This document shows, one piece after another, positions 1 to 6,011 of a DNA stretch of 6,813 bases. The notes under the pieces were generated by a model. It did no database searches. It had not been told where the DNA came from and worked only from the letters and a program-made list of their open reading frames with translations. Made by a program: the position numbers and the translations under genes. Source of the DNA: Alphaproteobacteria bacterium (GTDB lineage: Bacteria; Pseudomonadota; Alphaproteobacteria; DSM-16000; Inquilinaceae); NCBI GenBank assembly GCA_029263555.1, contig JAJUFW010000164.1, forward strand, positions 1 through 6,813. The letters are read 5' to 3'. Every line of letters starts with the position of its first letter. The first letter of the stretch is position 1.

Positions 1-172
1 CCAGGTGAACGGCAAGCTGCGCGCGACCCTCGAGCTGCCACGGGACATGGCCCGCGAGGACGCCGAGAAGACCGCCCTTGCCGACCCGAATGTCGGACGT
101 GCGTTGGAGGGGCTGACCGTGCGCAAGGTGATCGTCGTACCGAACCGGGTGGTCAATGTCGTGGCGTCGTAG
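1..172 (+). CDS. leuS: Leucine--tRNA ligase, C-terminal fragment (5' end outside window)
   Basis: Leucyl-tRNA synthetase charges tRNA-Leu with leucine in the cytoplasm. Only the last 56 codons are present, read in the frame starting at base 2 and ending with TAG at 170-172. The fragment opens with QVNGKLRATLELP and closes with TVRKVIVVPNRVVNVVAS. This matches the C-terminal domain of bacterial LeuRS, whose ends typically read QVNGK(L/V)R and VxKxIVVPxxLVNxV. The catalytic and editing domains lie beyond the left edge. The last 17 bases overlap the start of lptE in another frame, which suggests translational coupling. The leuS-lptE-holA order is a well-known proteobacterial cluster and supports the call. 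No start codon is visible and the frame is open to the left edge. The identity rests on a short but characteristic tail. Confidence 0.93.
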   Translation, partial: QVNGKLRATLELPRDMAREDAEKTALADPNVGRALEGLTVRKVIVVPNRVVNVVAS

Positions 173-668
173 CGGCGCGGCCGCCATCCTTTCGCTCGCG
201 GCCCTCACCGGCGCCTGCGGCTACCAGCCGATCTACGGGACGGCTCCGGGCATCGCGGGCGAGACGGTCGCGGCCGAGCTGGCCCAGATCAGGGTCGCGG
301 TCATCCCGAACCGGACCGGACAGATCCTCCGCAACTATCTGATCCGGAGCCTCAATCCGGACGGGCGGCCCGACCGCCCGCTCTACACGCTGAACGTCAG
401 GGTGTCCGAGGTGGAGGAGGACCTGGGCATCCGCAAGGACGACACGGCGACGCGCGCGAATCTGGTCGTTTCGGCGAATTTCCGCCTGGTCGACAGGGAC
501 GGCCAGCCGGTCACCTCGGGTACGGTGCAGACGATCACCAGCTACAACCTTCTTCTGGACCAGTTCGCCACGCTGAGCGCCGAACGCGACGCCCGCGACC
601 GCGCTTTGCGCCAGATCAGCGAGGATATCCGGACGCGGCTCGCGCTGCATTTCAACCGCGAGGCCTGA
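156..668 (+). CDS. lptE: LPS-assembly lipoprotein LptE
   Basis: LptE is the outer-membrane lipoprotein that plugs the LptD barrel and helps insert lipopolysaccharide into the outer leaflet. The 170-residue product has a short basic N-terminus (SWRR), a hydrophobic stretch at residues 8-17 and a probable lipidated Cys21 in the context LTGAC. The mature part begins CGYQPIYGTA, the usual G-(Y/F)-x-P-(L/I)-Y-G opening of alphaproteobacterial LptE. The C-terminal helix (ERDARDRALRQISEDIRTRL, then ALHF) also fits the family. Length is normal for the family. The ATG at 156 lies inside the end of leuS, and a weak GGGTGG sits just upstream. The lipobox is slightly off consensus, with Thr at -3 instead of Leu/Val/Ile and Leu at -4. 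The gene is followed after six bases by holA, so all three are probably cotranscribed. Confidence 0.94.
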   Translation: MSWRRSGAAAILSLAALTGACGYQPIYGTAPGIAGETVAAELAQIRVAVIPNRTGQILRNYLIRSLNPDGRPDRPLYTLNVRVSEVEEDLGIRKDDTATRANLVVSANFRLVDRDGQPVTSGTVQTITSYNLLLDQFATLSAERDARDRALRQISEDIRTRLALHFNREA

Positions 669-674
669 TCCCGG

Positions 675-1700
675 ATGAAGGTCCCGACCGCCCGGCTGGA
701 CCGCTTCGCCCGCGAACCGGATCCCGGGATCCGCGTCGTCCTGGTCTACGGCCCGGATGCCGGGCTGGTGCGGGAGCGGTCGAACAGCCTGGTCCGGGCA
801 GTCGCCGGCAGCCTGGACGACCCGTTCCGGGTCGGCGAGATCGCCGGCGCGGACCTGCCGAAGGACCCGGGGAGACTGGCGGACGAGATGGGCGCTCTCG
901 CCCTCACCGGCGGACGTCGCGCGGTTCGCGTGCGCGATGCCGGGGATGCTGCGTCCATGGCCGTCAAGGCGGTCCTGGACGGCCCGGAGACGGACAGCCT
1001 GGCAGTCCTGGAGGCGGGCGATCTCGGTCCGCGCTCGAGCCTCAGGAAGCTCTGCGAAACGGCGGCGAACGCGGCGGCGCTGCCCTGCTACGTCGCCGAT
1101 TTAGAGACGACGGCGCGGCTGGTCCGCCAGATGGCGGGGGAGGCGGGCCTGGGTTTGGATCCGGACGCCGAGGCACTGCTGGCCGAACGCCTCGTCGGCG
1201 ACCGCCAGCTTGCCCGGCGCGAAATGGACAAGCTGATCGCCTATGCCGGAGAGGGCGGGCGGATCGACGTGGCGGCGGTCGAGGCCTGCGTCGGGGACAG
1301 CGCCGAGCAGTCGCTCGAGGACCTCGTCTTCGCCGTGGGCGACGGCGATCGCGCCGCGACCGACCGAGTCCTGGAAAAGGCGCTGGCGGAAGGCAATTCG
1401 CCGGTCGCGATCCTGCGCGCGGCGCAGCGCCACTTCCTGCGCCTGCATCTGGCGGCCTCGCGCCTCGCCGCCGGAGACAGCCCGGAACAGGCGATGGCGG
1501 CACTGAGGCCCCCCGTCTTCTTCAAGGTCCAGCCTCGATTCAGGCTGCAGATGCAGCGTTGGGGCACCGGCCGCCTGGCCGAGGCGCTCAACCGCCTGAT
1601 GGAGGCGGAGGCCGATTGCAAGCGCACCGGCCTTCCCGCCGAAACCCTGTGCGCGCGGGTGCTGCTGCAGCTCGCCGTGATGGGCCGCAGCCGCACCTGA
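675..1700 (+). CDS. holA: DNA polymerase III subunit delta
   Basis: The delta subunit is the wrench of the replicative clamp loader: it binds and opens the beta sliding clamp. The 341-residue length is normal for the family. The N-terminal domain has the family's VVLVYGPDAGLVRERSN segment (residues 21-37), a degenerate P-loop without the GKT signature, as expected because delta does not hydrolyse ATP. A lid-like helical region includes REMDKLIAYAGEG (about 182-194), matching the family's ExxKLxxYAG motif. SLEDLVFAVGDGD and a helical C-terminal collar domain (AILRAAQRHFLRLH onward) follow. The ATG is six bases after the lptE stop. A GAGG at 660-663 lies 11 bases upstream, a little distant for a ribosome binding site, so coupling to lptE translation is likely. 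The stop faces parB on the other strand only 13 bases away. Confidence 0.96.
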   Translation: MKVPTARLDRFAREPDPGIRVVLVYGPDAGLVRERSNSLVRAVAGSLDDPFRVGEIAGADLPKDPGRLADEMGALALTGGRRAVRVRDAGDAASMAVKAVLDGPETDSLAVLEAGDLGPRSSLRKLCETAANAAALPCYVADLETTARLVRQMAGEAGLGLDPDAEALLAERLVGDRQLARREMDKLIAYAGEGGRIDVAAVEACVGDSAEQSLEDLVFAVGDGDRAATDRVLEKALAEGNSPVAILRAAQRHFLRLHLAASRLAAGDSPEQAMAALRPPVFFKVQPRFRLQMQRWGTGRLAEALNRLMEAEADCKRTGLPAETLCARVLLQLAVMGRSRT

Positions 1701-1713
1701 ACCCGGCTGGCCC

Positions 1714-2646
1714 CTAGAACCGGCGGCCCTGGCTCAACCGGTGCAGCACGTCGTCGAGTTGCTCCAGCGTGCCGTAATGGATGGTCAGTGAGCCCGACTC
1801 GCCGCTTCCGCCGGTGATCGTGACGCGAAGCCCCAGGATGTTCGACATCTCCTGCTCGAGCGCGGCCGTGTCCGGATCGACGACCCGGTTCTCCGCCGCC
1901 GCGCCGGCAGCGGACTTGCCCCTCGGCCGCTGCCGCGGGGCGCCACCCTGCCGGGCCAGCTCCTCCGTCTGACGGACGTTCAATCCGCGTTCGACGACCT
2001 GCCGGGCCGCGGCCGACGGGTCGGGGCACGCGAGAAGGGCGCGGGCGTGGCCCGCCGTCAGCTTCCCGTCCTCGACCAGGGCGCGGACGTCGCCCGGCAG
2101 GTCCAGGAGGCGCAGCGTGTTCGCGATATGGCTCCGGCTCTTGCCGACGGTGCGGGCCAAGTCTTCCTGTGTATACTCGAATTCCGCGATCAGGCGCCGG
2201 TAGCCCTCGGCCTCCTCGATCGGCGTCAGGTCGGCGCGCTGGACGTTCTCGATGATCGCGATCTGGGCCGCTTCGGCATCAGTCAGCTCGCGGATCACTA
2301 CCGGGACTTCGTGCAGCCGCGCCCGCTGCGCCGCGCGCCAGCGCCGCTCGCCGGCGATGATCTGGTAGCGTTCGCCCCTGCCAGGCGCCGGACGCACCAG
2401 GATCGGCTGGACGATGCCCTGCCCCTTGATCGACGCGACCAGGCTCGCCAGCGCCTCCTCGTCGAAGGTGCGGCGCGGCTGGTAGGGATTGGGCTCCAGG
2501 AACTCGATCGGCAGGACGCGCCTGTCCCGACCGCCTTCGCCGCGGCCTGCCGCCTGGATCTCCTCCGTCGGATCCTCGTCCCCGAACAGCGCCTTCAGGC
2601 CGCGTCCCAGATTGTTGCGCTTACGGGCCGTCTCTTCCCTGCTCAC
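1714..2646 (-). CDS. parB: Chromosome-partitioning protein ParB (CTP-dependent parS clamp)
   Basis: ParB binds parS, loads onto DNA as a CTP-gated sliding clamp and spreads to form the partition complex moved by ParA. The 310-residue product shows the domains in order. The N-terminal ParA-stimulating motif is NLGRGLKALFGD (12-23). The CTP-binding ParB/Srx domain includes GIVQPILVR (77-85) and GERRWRAAQ (99-107). The ENVQRADLTPIEEAEGYRRL box (133-152) comes next, then the parS-reading helix-turn-helix YTQEDLARTVGKSRSHIANT (158-177). A Gly/Ala/Arg-rich linker and a C-terminal dimerisation domain (about 255-310, ending HRLSQGRRF) finish it. The start is GTG at 2646-2644, overlapping the parA stop as GTGA. 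A GAGAAGGGG eight bases upstream is a good ribosome binding site. Three parS sites lie within the window upstream of the operon. Confidence 0.98.
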   Translation of the reverse strand: MSREETARKRNNLGRGLKALFGDEDPTEEIQAAGRGEGGRDRRVLPIEFLEPNPYQPRRTFDEEALASLVASIKGQGIVQPILVRPAPGRGERYQIIAGERRWRAAQRARLHEVPVVIRELTDAEAAQIAIIENVQRADLTPIEEAEGYRRLIAEFEYTQEDLARTVGKSRSHIANTLRLLDLPGDVRALVEDGKLTAGHARALLACPDPSAAARQVVERGLNVRQTEELARQGGAPRQRPRGKSAAGAAAENRVVDPDTAALEQEMSNILGLRVTITGGSGESGSLTIHYGTLEQLDDVLHRLSQGRRF

Positions 2647-3488
2647 GCCGACAGCCCCTTCTCGCGCTTCAGGACCTCGCCCGCCAGATGGACATAGGCC
2701 TGGGCGCCGCTGCAGTTCAGATCATAGAGAAGAACCGGCTTGCCGTGGCTCGGGGCCTCGGAAACCCGTACGTTTCTTGGAATCACGGTATCGAACACCT
2801 TGTCGCCGAAATAGCTGCGGACGTCCTGAGCCACCATCTCCGAAAGATTGTTGCGCCGGTCGAACATGGTCAGGACCACGCCCTGGATCTCGAGCCGGGG
2901 ATTGAAGGACCGCCGGACCCGCTCGACCGTCTTCAACAGATGGCTCAAGCCCTCCAGCGCATAGAACTCGCACTGGAGCGGCACCAGTATCGCATCGGCC
3001 GCCACCAGCGCGTTCAGGGTCAGGAGGCCGAGCGCCGGCGGGCAGTCGATCAGGATGAAGTCGAAGTCGCTCGGCGCCTGCCGCAGCGCCTCGCGCAGCC
3101 GGTACTCGCGGTTCTCCGCATTGACCAGCTCGATTTCAGCGCCGGACAGGTCGACGGAGGAGGGAACGACGGAAAGGCCCGGCACTGCGGACGCGACCGA
3201 ATCCCGACGGATGTCGATCTCCCCGAAAACGAGCTCATAGGATCCCTTTCCGCGCTGGGCCCGGGTGAGGCCGAGCCCGGTGCTGGCATTGCCTTGCGGA
3301 TCGAGGTCGATGATCAGCACCCGCTTGCCGCAGGCGGCCAGGGCCGTACCTAGATTGATGGCGGTCGTGGTCTTGCCGACGCCGCCTTTCTGGTTGGCGA
3401 TGGCGATGATCCGCGTCCGGGTACGGCCCGGGTTGTCCTGGGACATCGGGCGTTCGGCGGGCCGTTCCAGGGTATCGATGTCAGACAC
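2643..3488 (-). CDS. parA: Chromosome-partitioning ATPase ParA (MinD/ParA family)
   Basis: ParA is the nucleoid-bound ATPase whose ATP-driven dimer gradient moves ParB-parS complexes during chromosome segregation. Residues 32-41 form a deviant Walker A, NQKGGVGKTT, with the signature lysine at 34. DLDPQGNAST (61-70) is the switch region, and FILIDCPPALG (144-154) is Walker B. The C-terminal half, with NVRVSEAPSHGKPV, is typical of chromosomal ParA/Soj. As given, the protein has 281 residues from a GTG at 3488, overlapping the rsmG stop by eight bases as GTGTCTGA, with a weak GGGA seven bases upstream. An internal ATG at 3446 (residue 15) would give 267 residues, closer to common chromosomal ParA lengths, but no Shine-Dalgarno precedes it. 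The start is therefore uncertain; the identity is not. The gene overlaps parB by four bases. Confidence 0.98.
   Translation of the reverse strand: MSDIDTLERPAERPMSQDNPGRTRTRIIAIANQKGGVGKTTTAINLGTALAACGKRVLIIDLDPQGNASTGLGLTRAQRGKGSYELVFGEIDIRRDSVASAVPGLSVVPSSVDLSGAEIELVNAENREYRLREALRQAPSDFDFILIDCPPALGLLTLNALVAADAILVPLQCEFYALEGLSHLLKTVERVRRSFNPRLEIQGVVLTMFDRRNNLSEMVAQDVRSYFGDKVFDTVIPRNVRVSEAPSHGKPVLLYDLNCSGAQAYVHLAGEVLKREKGLSA
2655..2663 (-). promoter_or_regulatory. Ribosome binding site for parB GTG start
   Basis: GAGAAGGGG on the minus strand ends eight bases before the parB GTG (2646-2644) and lies within the last codons of parA. With the GTGA stop/start overlap it supports coupled translation of parA and parB and confirms the GTG as start. 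Confidence 0.6.
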
Positions 3489-4098
3489 GCATTAATCCCG
3501 TGATACGGAGAATGGTACCGGAATCGTCGGAGATGCTGGGCACAGCATCGATCTGCATCTTCGTCTCTCTAGGGGTTTCGGTCAATTCCCTGCCCACATC
3601 TTGTCCCTTGGGGAAGAGAAGGACCGTGCGCTCGTCGGCGAAACGCGCCGCAAACTCGAAGAGGGTCCGCAGGGGCGCAAGGGCCCGGGCCGTGACGACA
3701 TCGGCCCTGGGCGCCGATGCGGCCTCGATCCGGGTGGCGTGCACGGTCGCCCCGGCCGATGTTTCACGTGAAACCTCGCGCAGGAAGGCGGCCTTGCGGG
3801 CGTCGCTCTCGATCAGATGGACCTCGGGCACGCCCAGAATGGCGAGCACCAGCCCGGGGAACCCGGCGCCGCTGCCCAGGTCCACCAGCACCTTCGCCTC
3901 CTTCGGAATGAGGGGGAGGAGCTGGGCCGAGTCCAGCATGTGCCGCCGCCACAGATCGGGGAGGGTCGAGTTCCCGACCAGATTGATCCGGCGCTGCCAC
4001 CGCGTCAGCAGCTCCGCATAGATCTGGAGCCGCGCCAATGTTTCACGTGAAACTCCGGTCCGCAGCCGGAACGCCTCCGGGCTCAGCGGCTCAGGCAC
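3481..4098 (-). CDS. rsmG: 16S rRNA (guanine-527 N7) methyltransferase RsmG (GidB)
   Basis: RsmG uses S-adenosylmethionine to methylate N7 of G527 in 16S rRNA. From the chosen start it has 205 residues, normal for the family. Visible motifs are INLVGNST (38-45), HMLDS (53-57), the SAM-binding loop DLGSGAGFPGLVLAI (73-87), LIESDARKAAFLREV (95-109) and VTARALAPL, followed by FPKG. I chose the GTG at 4098 rather than the ATG at 4140. The GTG has GAGG six bases upstream and overlaps the mnmG stop by only eight bases (GTGCCTGA). The ATG would force a 50-base overlap and add a non-conserved leader. Two VSRET pentapeptides (residues 16-20 and 109-113) are encoded by parS palindromes. The 3' end, about 3481-3600, has more A/T-ending codons than its neighbours. 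Confidence 0.96.
   Translation of the reverse strand: MPEPLSPEAFRLRTGVSRETLARLQIYAELLTRWQRRINLVGNSTLPDLWRRHMLDSAQLLPLIPKEAKVLVDLGSGAGFPGLVLAILGVPEVHLIESDARKAAFLREVSRETSAGATVHATRIEAASAPRADVVTARALAPLRTLFEFAARFADERTVLLFPKGQDVGRELTETPRETKMQIDAVPSISDDSGTILRITGLMRV
3760..3775. other. parS: parS partition site inside rsmG (codons 109-113)
   Basis: TGTTTCACGTGAAACC matches the parS consensus at 15 of 16 positions, with a perfect 14-base palindromic core at 3761-3774. On the rsmG strand it is again read GTT TCA CGT GAA ACA, giving Val-Ser-Arg-Glu-Thr at residues 109-113, directly after the FLRE segment of the methyltransferase fold. It is the parS copy nearest to parA, roughly 270 bases upstream of the parA GTG. 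Confidence 0.93.
4039..4054. other. parS: parS partition site inside rsmG (codons 16-20)
   Basis: TGTTTCACGTGAAACT matches the parS consensus at 15 of 16 positions; the central 14 bases (4040-4053) form a perfect palindrome. On the rsmG strand it reads GTT TCA CGT GAA ACA, giving Val-Ser-Arg-Glu-Thr at residues 16-20, before the conserved methyltransferase core. Its centre is 279 bases from the other rsmG copy. ParB binding here is inferred from the established consensus and the adjacent parAB genes. Confidence 0.93.
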
Positions 4099-5959
4099 GG
4101 AGCGCCTCGTCGCGCCGCTTGACGTGCCGCAAGAGGGCAATGAGCGCAGCCGGCGTCACGCCCGAGATGCGCGCCGCCGCGCCCAGCGTCGCAGGCCGGC
4201 CGGCCCGCAGCTTCTGCCGGATCTCGTTCGACAGGCTGCCGATCGCGTCGTAGTCGATGTCGTCCGGCAGCACCAGGGATTCGTCCTTGCGGAACGCCAG
4301 GATGTCCGCCTCCTGCCGCTCGATATAGCCGGCGTAGCGCGCGTCGATCTCGATCTGTTCCGCGATGTCGGCGGTGAAGCCCGAGAGCTCCGGCCAGATC
4401 CGGGACAGGACGCCGAGGTCGATGCCCGGATAACGAAGCAGGTCCGCAGCCGTCCGGCGCTGTCCGTCCCGGTTCACCGAAAGCCCGTGCTGCGCGGCCT
4501 CGTTCGGCGTCAGGCTCAACGAGCGGACCAGCGCCCGCGCCGCCTCCAAGGCCATGAGCTTCGCGCCGAACGCTTCCCGGCGCACGGCACCGACGCAGCC
4601 GATCTCGATGCCCCGCCCGGTCAGGCGCTGGTCGGCATTGTCGGCGCGGAGGAGCAGCCGGTATTCCGCGCGCGACGTGAACATCCGGTAAGGCTCGGAA
4701 AGGCCGCGGGTGATCAGGTCGTCGACCATCACGCCGATATAGGCCTCGGCCCGGTCCAGGACGAATTCCCGCCCGCCACCACCGGCCAGAAGCGCGGCGT
4801 TGACGCCGGCCAGCAGCCCCTGGGCCGCCGCTTCCTCGTATCCCGTCGTGCCGTTGATCTGCCCGGCGAGGAACAGGCCCGGGACGCGCCGGGTCTCCAG
4901 CGTCGGCTTCAGCTCCCGCGGGTCGACATAGTCGTATTCGATGGCATAGCCGGGCCGCAGCATCACCGCGTTCTCCAGGCCCGGGATGGCGGCAAGCACC
5001 TGGATCTGGACGTCCCGGGTCAGGGAGGTGGAGATCCCGTTCGGATAGACCGTGTCGTCGTCCAGCCCTTCGGGCTCCAGGAAGATCTGGTGCCGTTCCT
5101 TGTCGGCGAAGCGGACGATCTTGTCCTCGATCGAGGGGCAGTAGCGTGGGCCGACGCTGTCGATCTGCCCGCTATACATGGGCGCGCGGTGCAGATTGTC
5201 CCGAATCGCCTGATGGGCGGCCGGCGTCGTATAGGTGATGTGGCAGTTGACCTGCGGGGTCGTGATCCTTTCCGTCAGGTAGGAGAAGGGGGTCGGCGGA
5301 TCGTCGCCCTCCTGAACCTCCAGCGCCGCCCAGTCGATCGTCCGCCCGTCGAGCCGTGGCGGCGTCCCGGTCTTGAGCCGCCCCATGGCGAAGCCGGCGC
5401 GGCTCAGCGTCTCGGAAAGCCCGATGGCCGGCGCTTCGCCGACGCGACCCGCCGGGATCTTTTCCTCCCCGATATGGATGAGGCCGCGCAGGAAGGTGCC
5501 CGTCGTCAGCACGACGGCGCCCGCCCGGATCGTCCGGCCGTCGGCCAGGACCAGCCCGCAGACGCGGCCGTCTCCGTCGAGCGCCAGGTCCTCCGCCGAG
5601 GCGGCGAGGATCTCCAGCCCGTCCTGCTCGGCCAGAAGCTCCTGCATGGCCTGGCGGTAGAGCTTCCGGTCGGCCTGGGCGCGGGGCCCCCGCACCGCCG
5701 GGCCCTTGCTGCGGTTCAGCACGCGGAACTGGATGCCGGCGCGGTCGATCGCCCGGCCCATGACCCCGTCCAGCGCATCGATCTCGCGGACGAGATGCCC
5801 CTTGCCCAGCCCGCCGATCGCGGGATTGCAGGACATCTCTCCGATCGTTTCGACCTTGTGGGTGACCAGCACCGTCGCCGCGCCGGTCCGCGCGGCCGCG
5901 GCGGCGGCTTCGCAGCCGGCATGGCCGCCCCCGACCACGATGACGTCATAACTCTTCAT
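4091..5959 (-). CDS. mnmG: tRNA uridine-5-carboxymethylaminomethyl modification enzyme MnmG (GidA)
   Basis: MnmG is the FAD-binding partner of MnmE. Together they install the carboxymethylaminomethyl (or aminomethyl) group on wobble U34 of several tRNAs, using a methylene-tetrahydrofolate carbon and NADH. The 622-residue product is full length. It has the FAD dinucleotide-binding VVGGGHAGCEAA (8-19), MSCNPAIGGLGKGHLVREID (42-61) with conserved Cys44, and RGPRAQADR (90-98). RLKTGTPPRLDGR (194-206) and RYCPSIEDKIVRF (272-284) with conserved Cys274 follow. The C-terminal MnmE/tRNA-binding region includes YAGYIERQ (542-549) and ends in an ISGVTPAALIALL helix. The ATG at 5959 gives the standard family N-terminus, MKSYDVIVVGGG. 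No Shine-Dalgarno precedes it; a promoter ends almost at the ATG, so the message may be leaderless. The gene overlaps rsmG by eight bases. Confidence 0.99.
   Translation of the reverse strand: MKSYDVIVVGGGHAGCEAAAAAARTGAATVLVTHKVETIGEMSCNPAIGGLGKGHLVREIDALDGVMGRAIDRAGIQFRVLNRSKGPAVRGPRAQADRKLYRQAMQELLAEQDGLEILAASAEDLALDGDGRVCGLVLADGRTIRAGAVVLTTGTFLRGLIHIGEEKIPAGRVGEAPAIGLSETLSRAGFAMGRLKTGTPPRLDGRTIDWAALEVQEGDDPPTPFSYLTERITTPQVNCHITYTTPAAHQAIRDNLHRAPMYSGQIDSVGPRYCPSIEDKIVRFADKERHQIFLEPEGLDDDTVYPNGISTSLTRDVQIQVLAAIPGLENAVMLRPGYAIEYDYVDPRELKPTLETRRVPGLFLAGQINGTTGYEEAAAQGLLAGVNAALLAGGGGREFVLDRAEAYIGVMVDDLITRGLSEPYRMFTSRAEYRLLLRADNADQRLTGRGIEIGCVGAVRREAFGAKLMALEAARALVRSLSLTPNEAAQHGLSVNRDGQRRTAADLLRYPGIDLGVLSRIWPELSGFTADIAEQIEIDARYAGYIERQEADILAFRKDESLVLPDDIDYDAIGSLSNEIRQKLRAGRPATLGAAARISGVTPAALIALLRHVKRRDEALRA
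4105..4108 (-). promoter_or_regulatory. Ribosome binding site that decides the rsmG start
   Basis: GAGG on the minus strand lies six bases before the GTG at 4098-4096, inside the last codons of mnmG. Spacing and sequence are standard. It favours this GTG over the upstream ATG at 4140 and implies that ribosomes ending mnmG can restart on rsmG. Confidence 0.6.
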
Positions 5960-5967
5960 GGGCGGGG

Positions 5968-5996
5968 AATTTAGGGCCGCGCCTGGCTCAAGTCAA
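5968..5996 (-). promoter_or_regulatory. Predicted sigma70-type promoter for mnmG (nearly leaderless)
   Basis: On the minus strand, TTGACT (5996-5991, five of six matches to TTGACA) is separated by exactly 17 bases from TAAATT (5973-5968, four of six matches to TATAAT). Transcription would start near 5961, one to three bases before the mnmG ATG at 5959. This fits the absence of any Shine-Dalgarno there: the bases before the ATG are CCCCGCCC. It lies in the only non-coding gap of the minus-strand group. Consensus-based prediction only. Confidence 0.5.
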
Positions 5997-6011
5997 AGCA
6001 GCAGCGACCGT

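Noticed and set aside
1700..1750. Terminator hairpin between holA and parB
   Set aside because: Only 4-5 base-pair stems (GGCC/GGCC, ACCGG/CCGGT) can be drawn and no T run follows in either direction.
1241..2029. A 262-codon minus-strand frame crossing the holA and parB ends
   Set aside because: It is antisense to holA and out of frame with parB, its composition is dominated by Arg, Ala and Ser, and it has no motif. It is a shadow frame in GC-rich DNA.
2047..3353. Plus-strand open frames of about 216 and 221 codons opposite parB and parA
   Set aside because: Both lie wholly or almost wholly antisense to parB and parA, which show all expected motifs, and the products are low-complexity reverse-strand translations.
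3557..3585. Possible parA promoter TTGACC-17-GAAGAT within rsmG
   Set aside because: The -35 is good but the -10 matches only three of six positions, too weak to call without transcript data.
4473..4488. A fourth, degenerate parS-like sequence (GGTTCACCGAAAGC) in mnmG
   Set aside because: It lacks the central CACGTG and is not a palindrome. By eye, CACGTG occurs in this window only in the three called parS sites.
4124..5974. A long open frame (616 codons) on the + strand opposite mnmG
   Set aside because: It mirrors mnmG codon for codon, is rich in Arg, Pro, Asp and Gln as expected for the complement of a GC-rich gene, has no recognisable domain, and mnmG itself has all family motifs.
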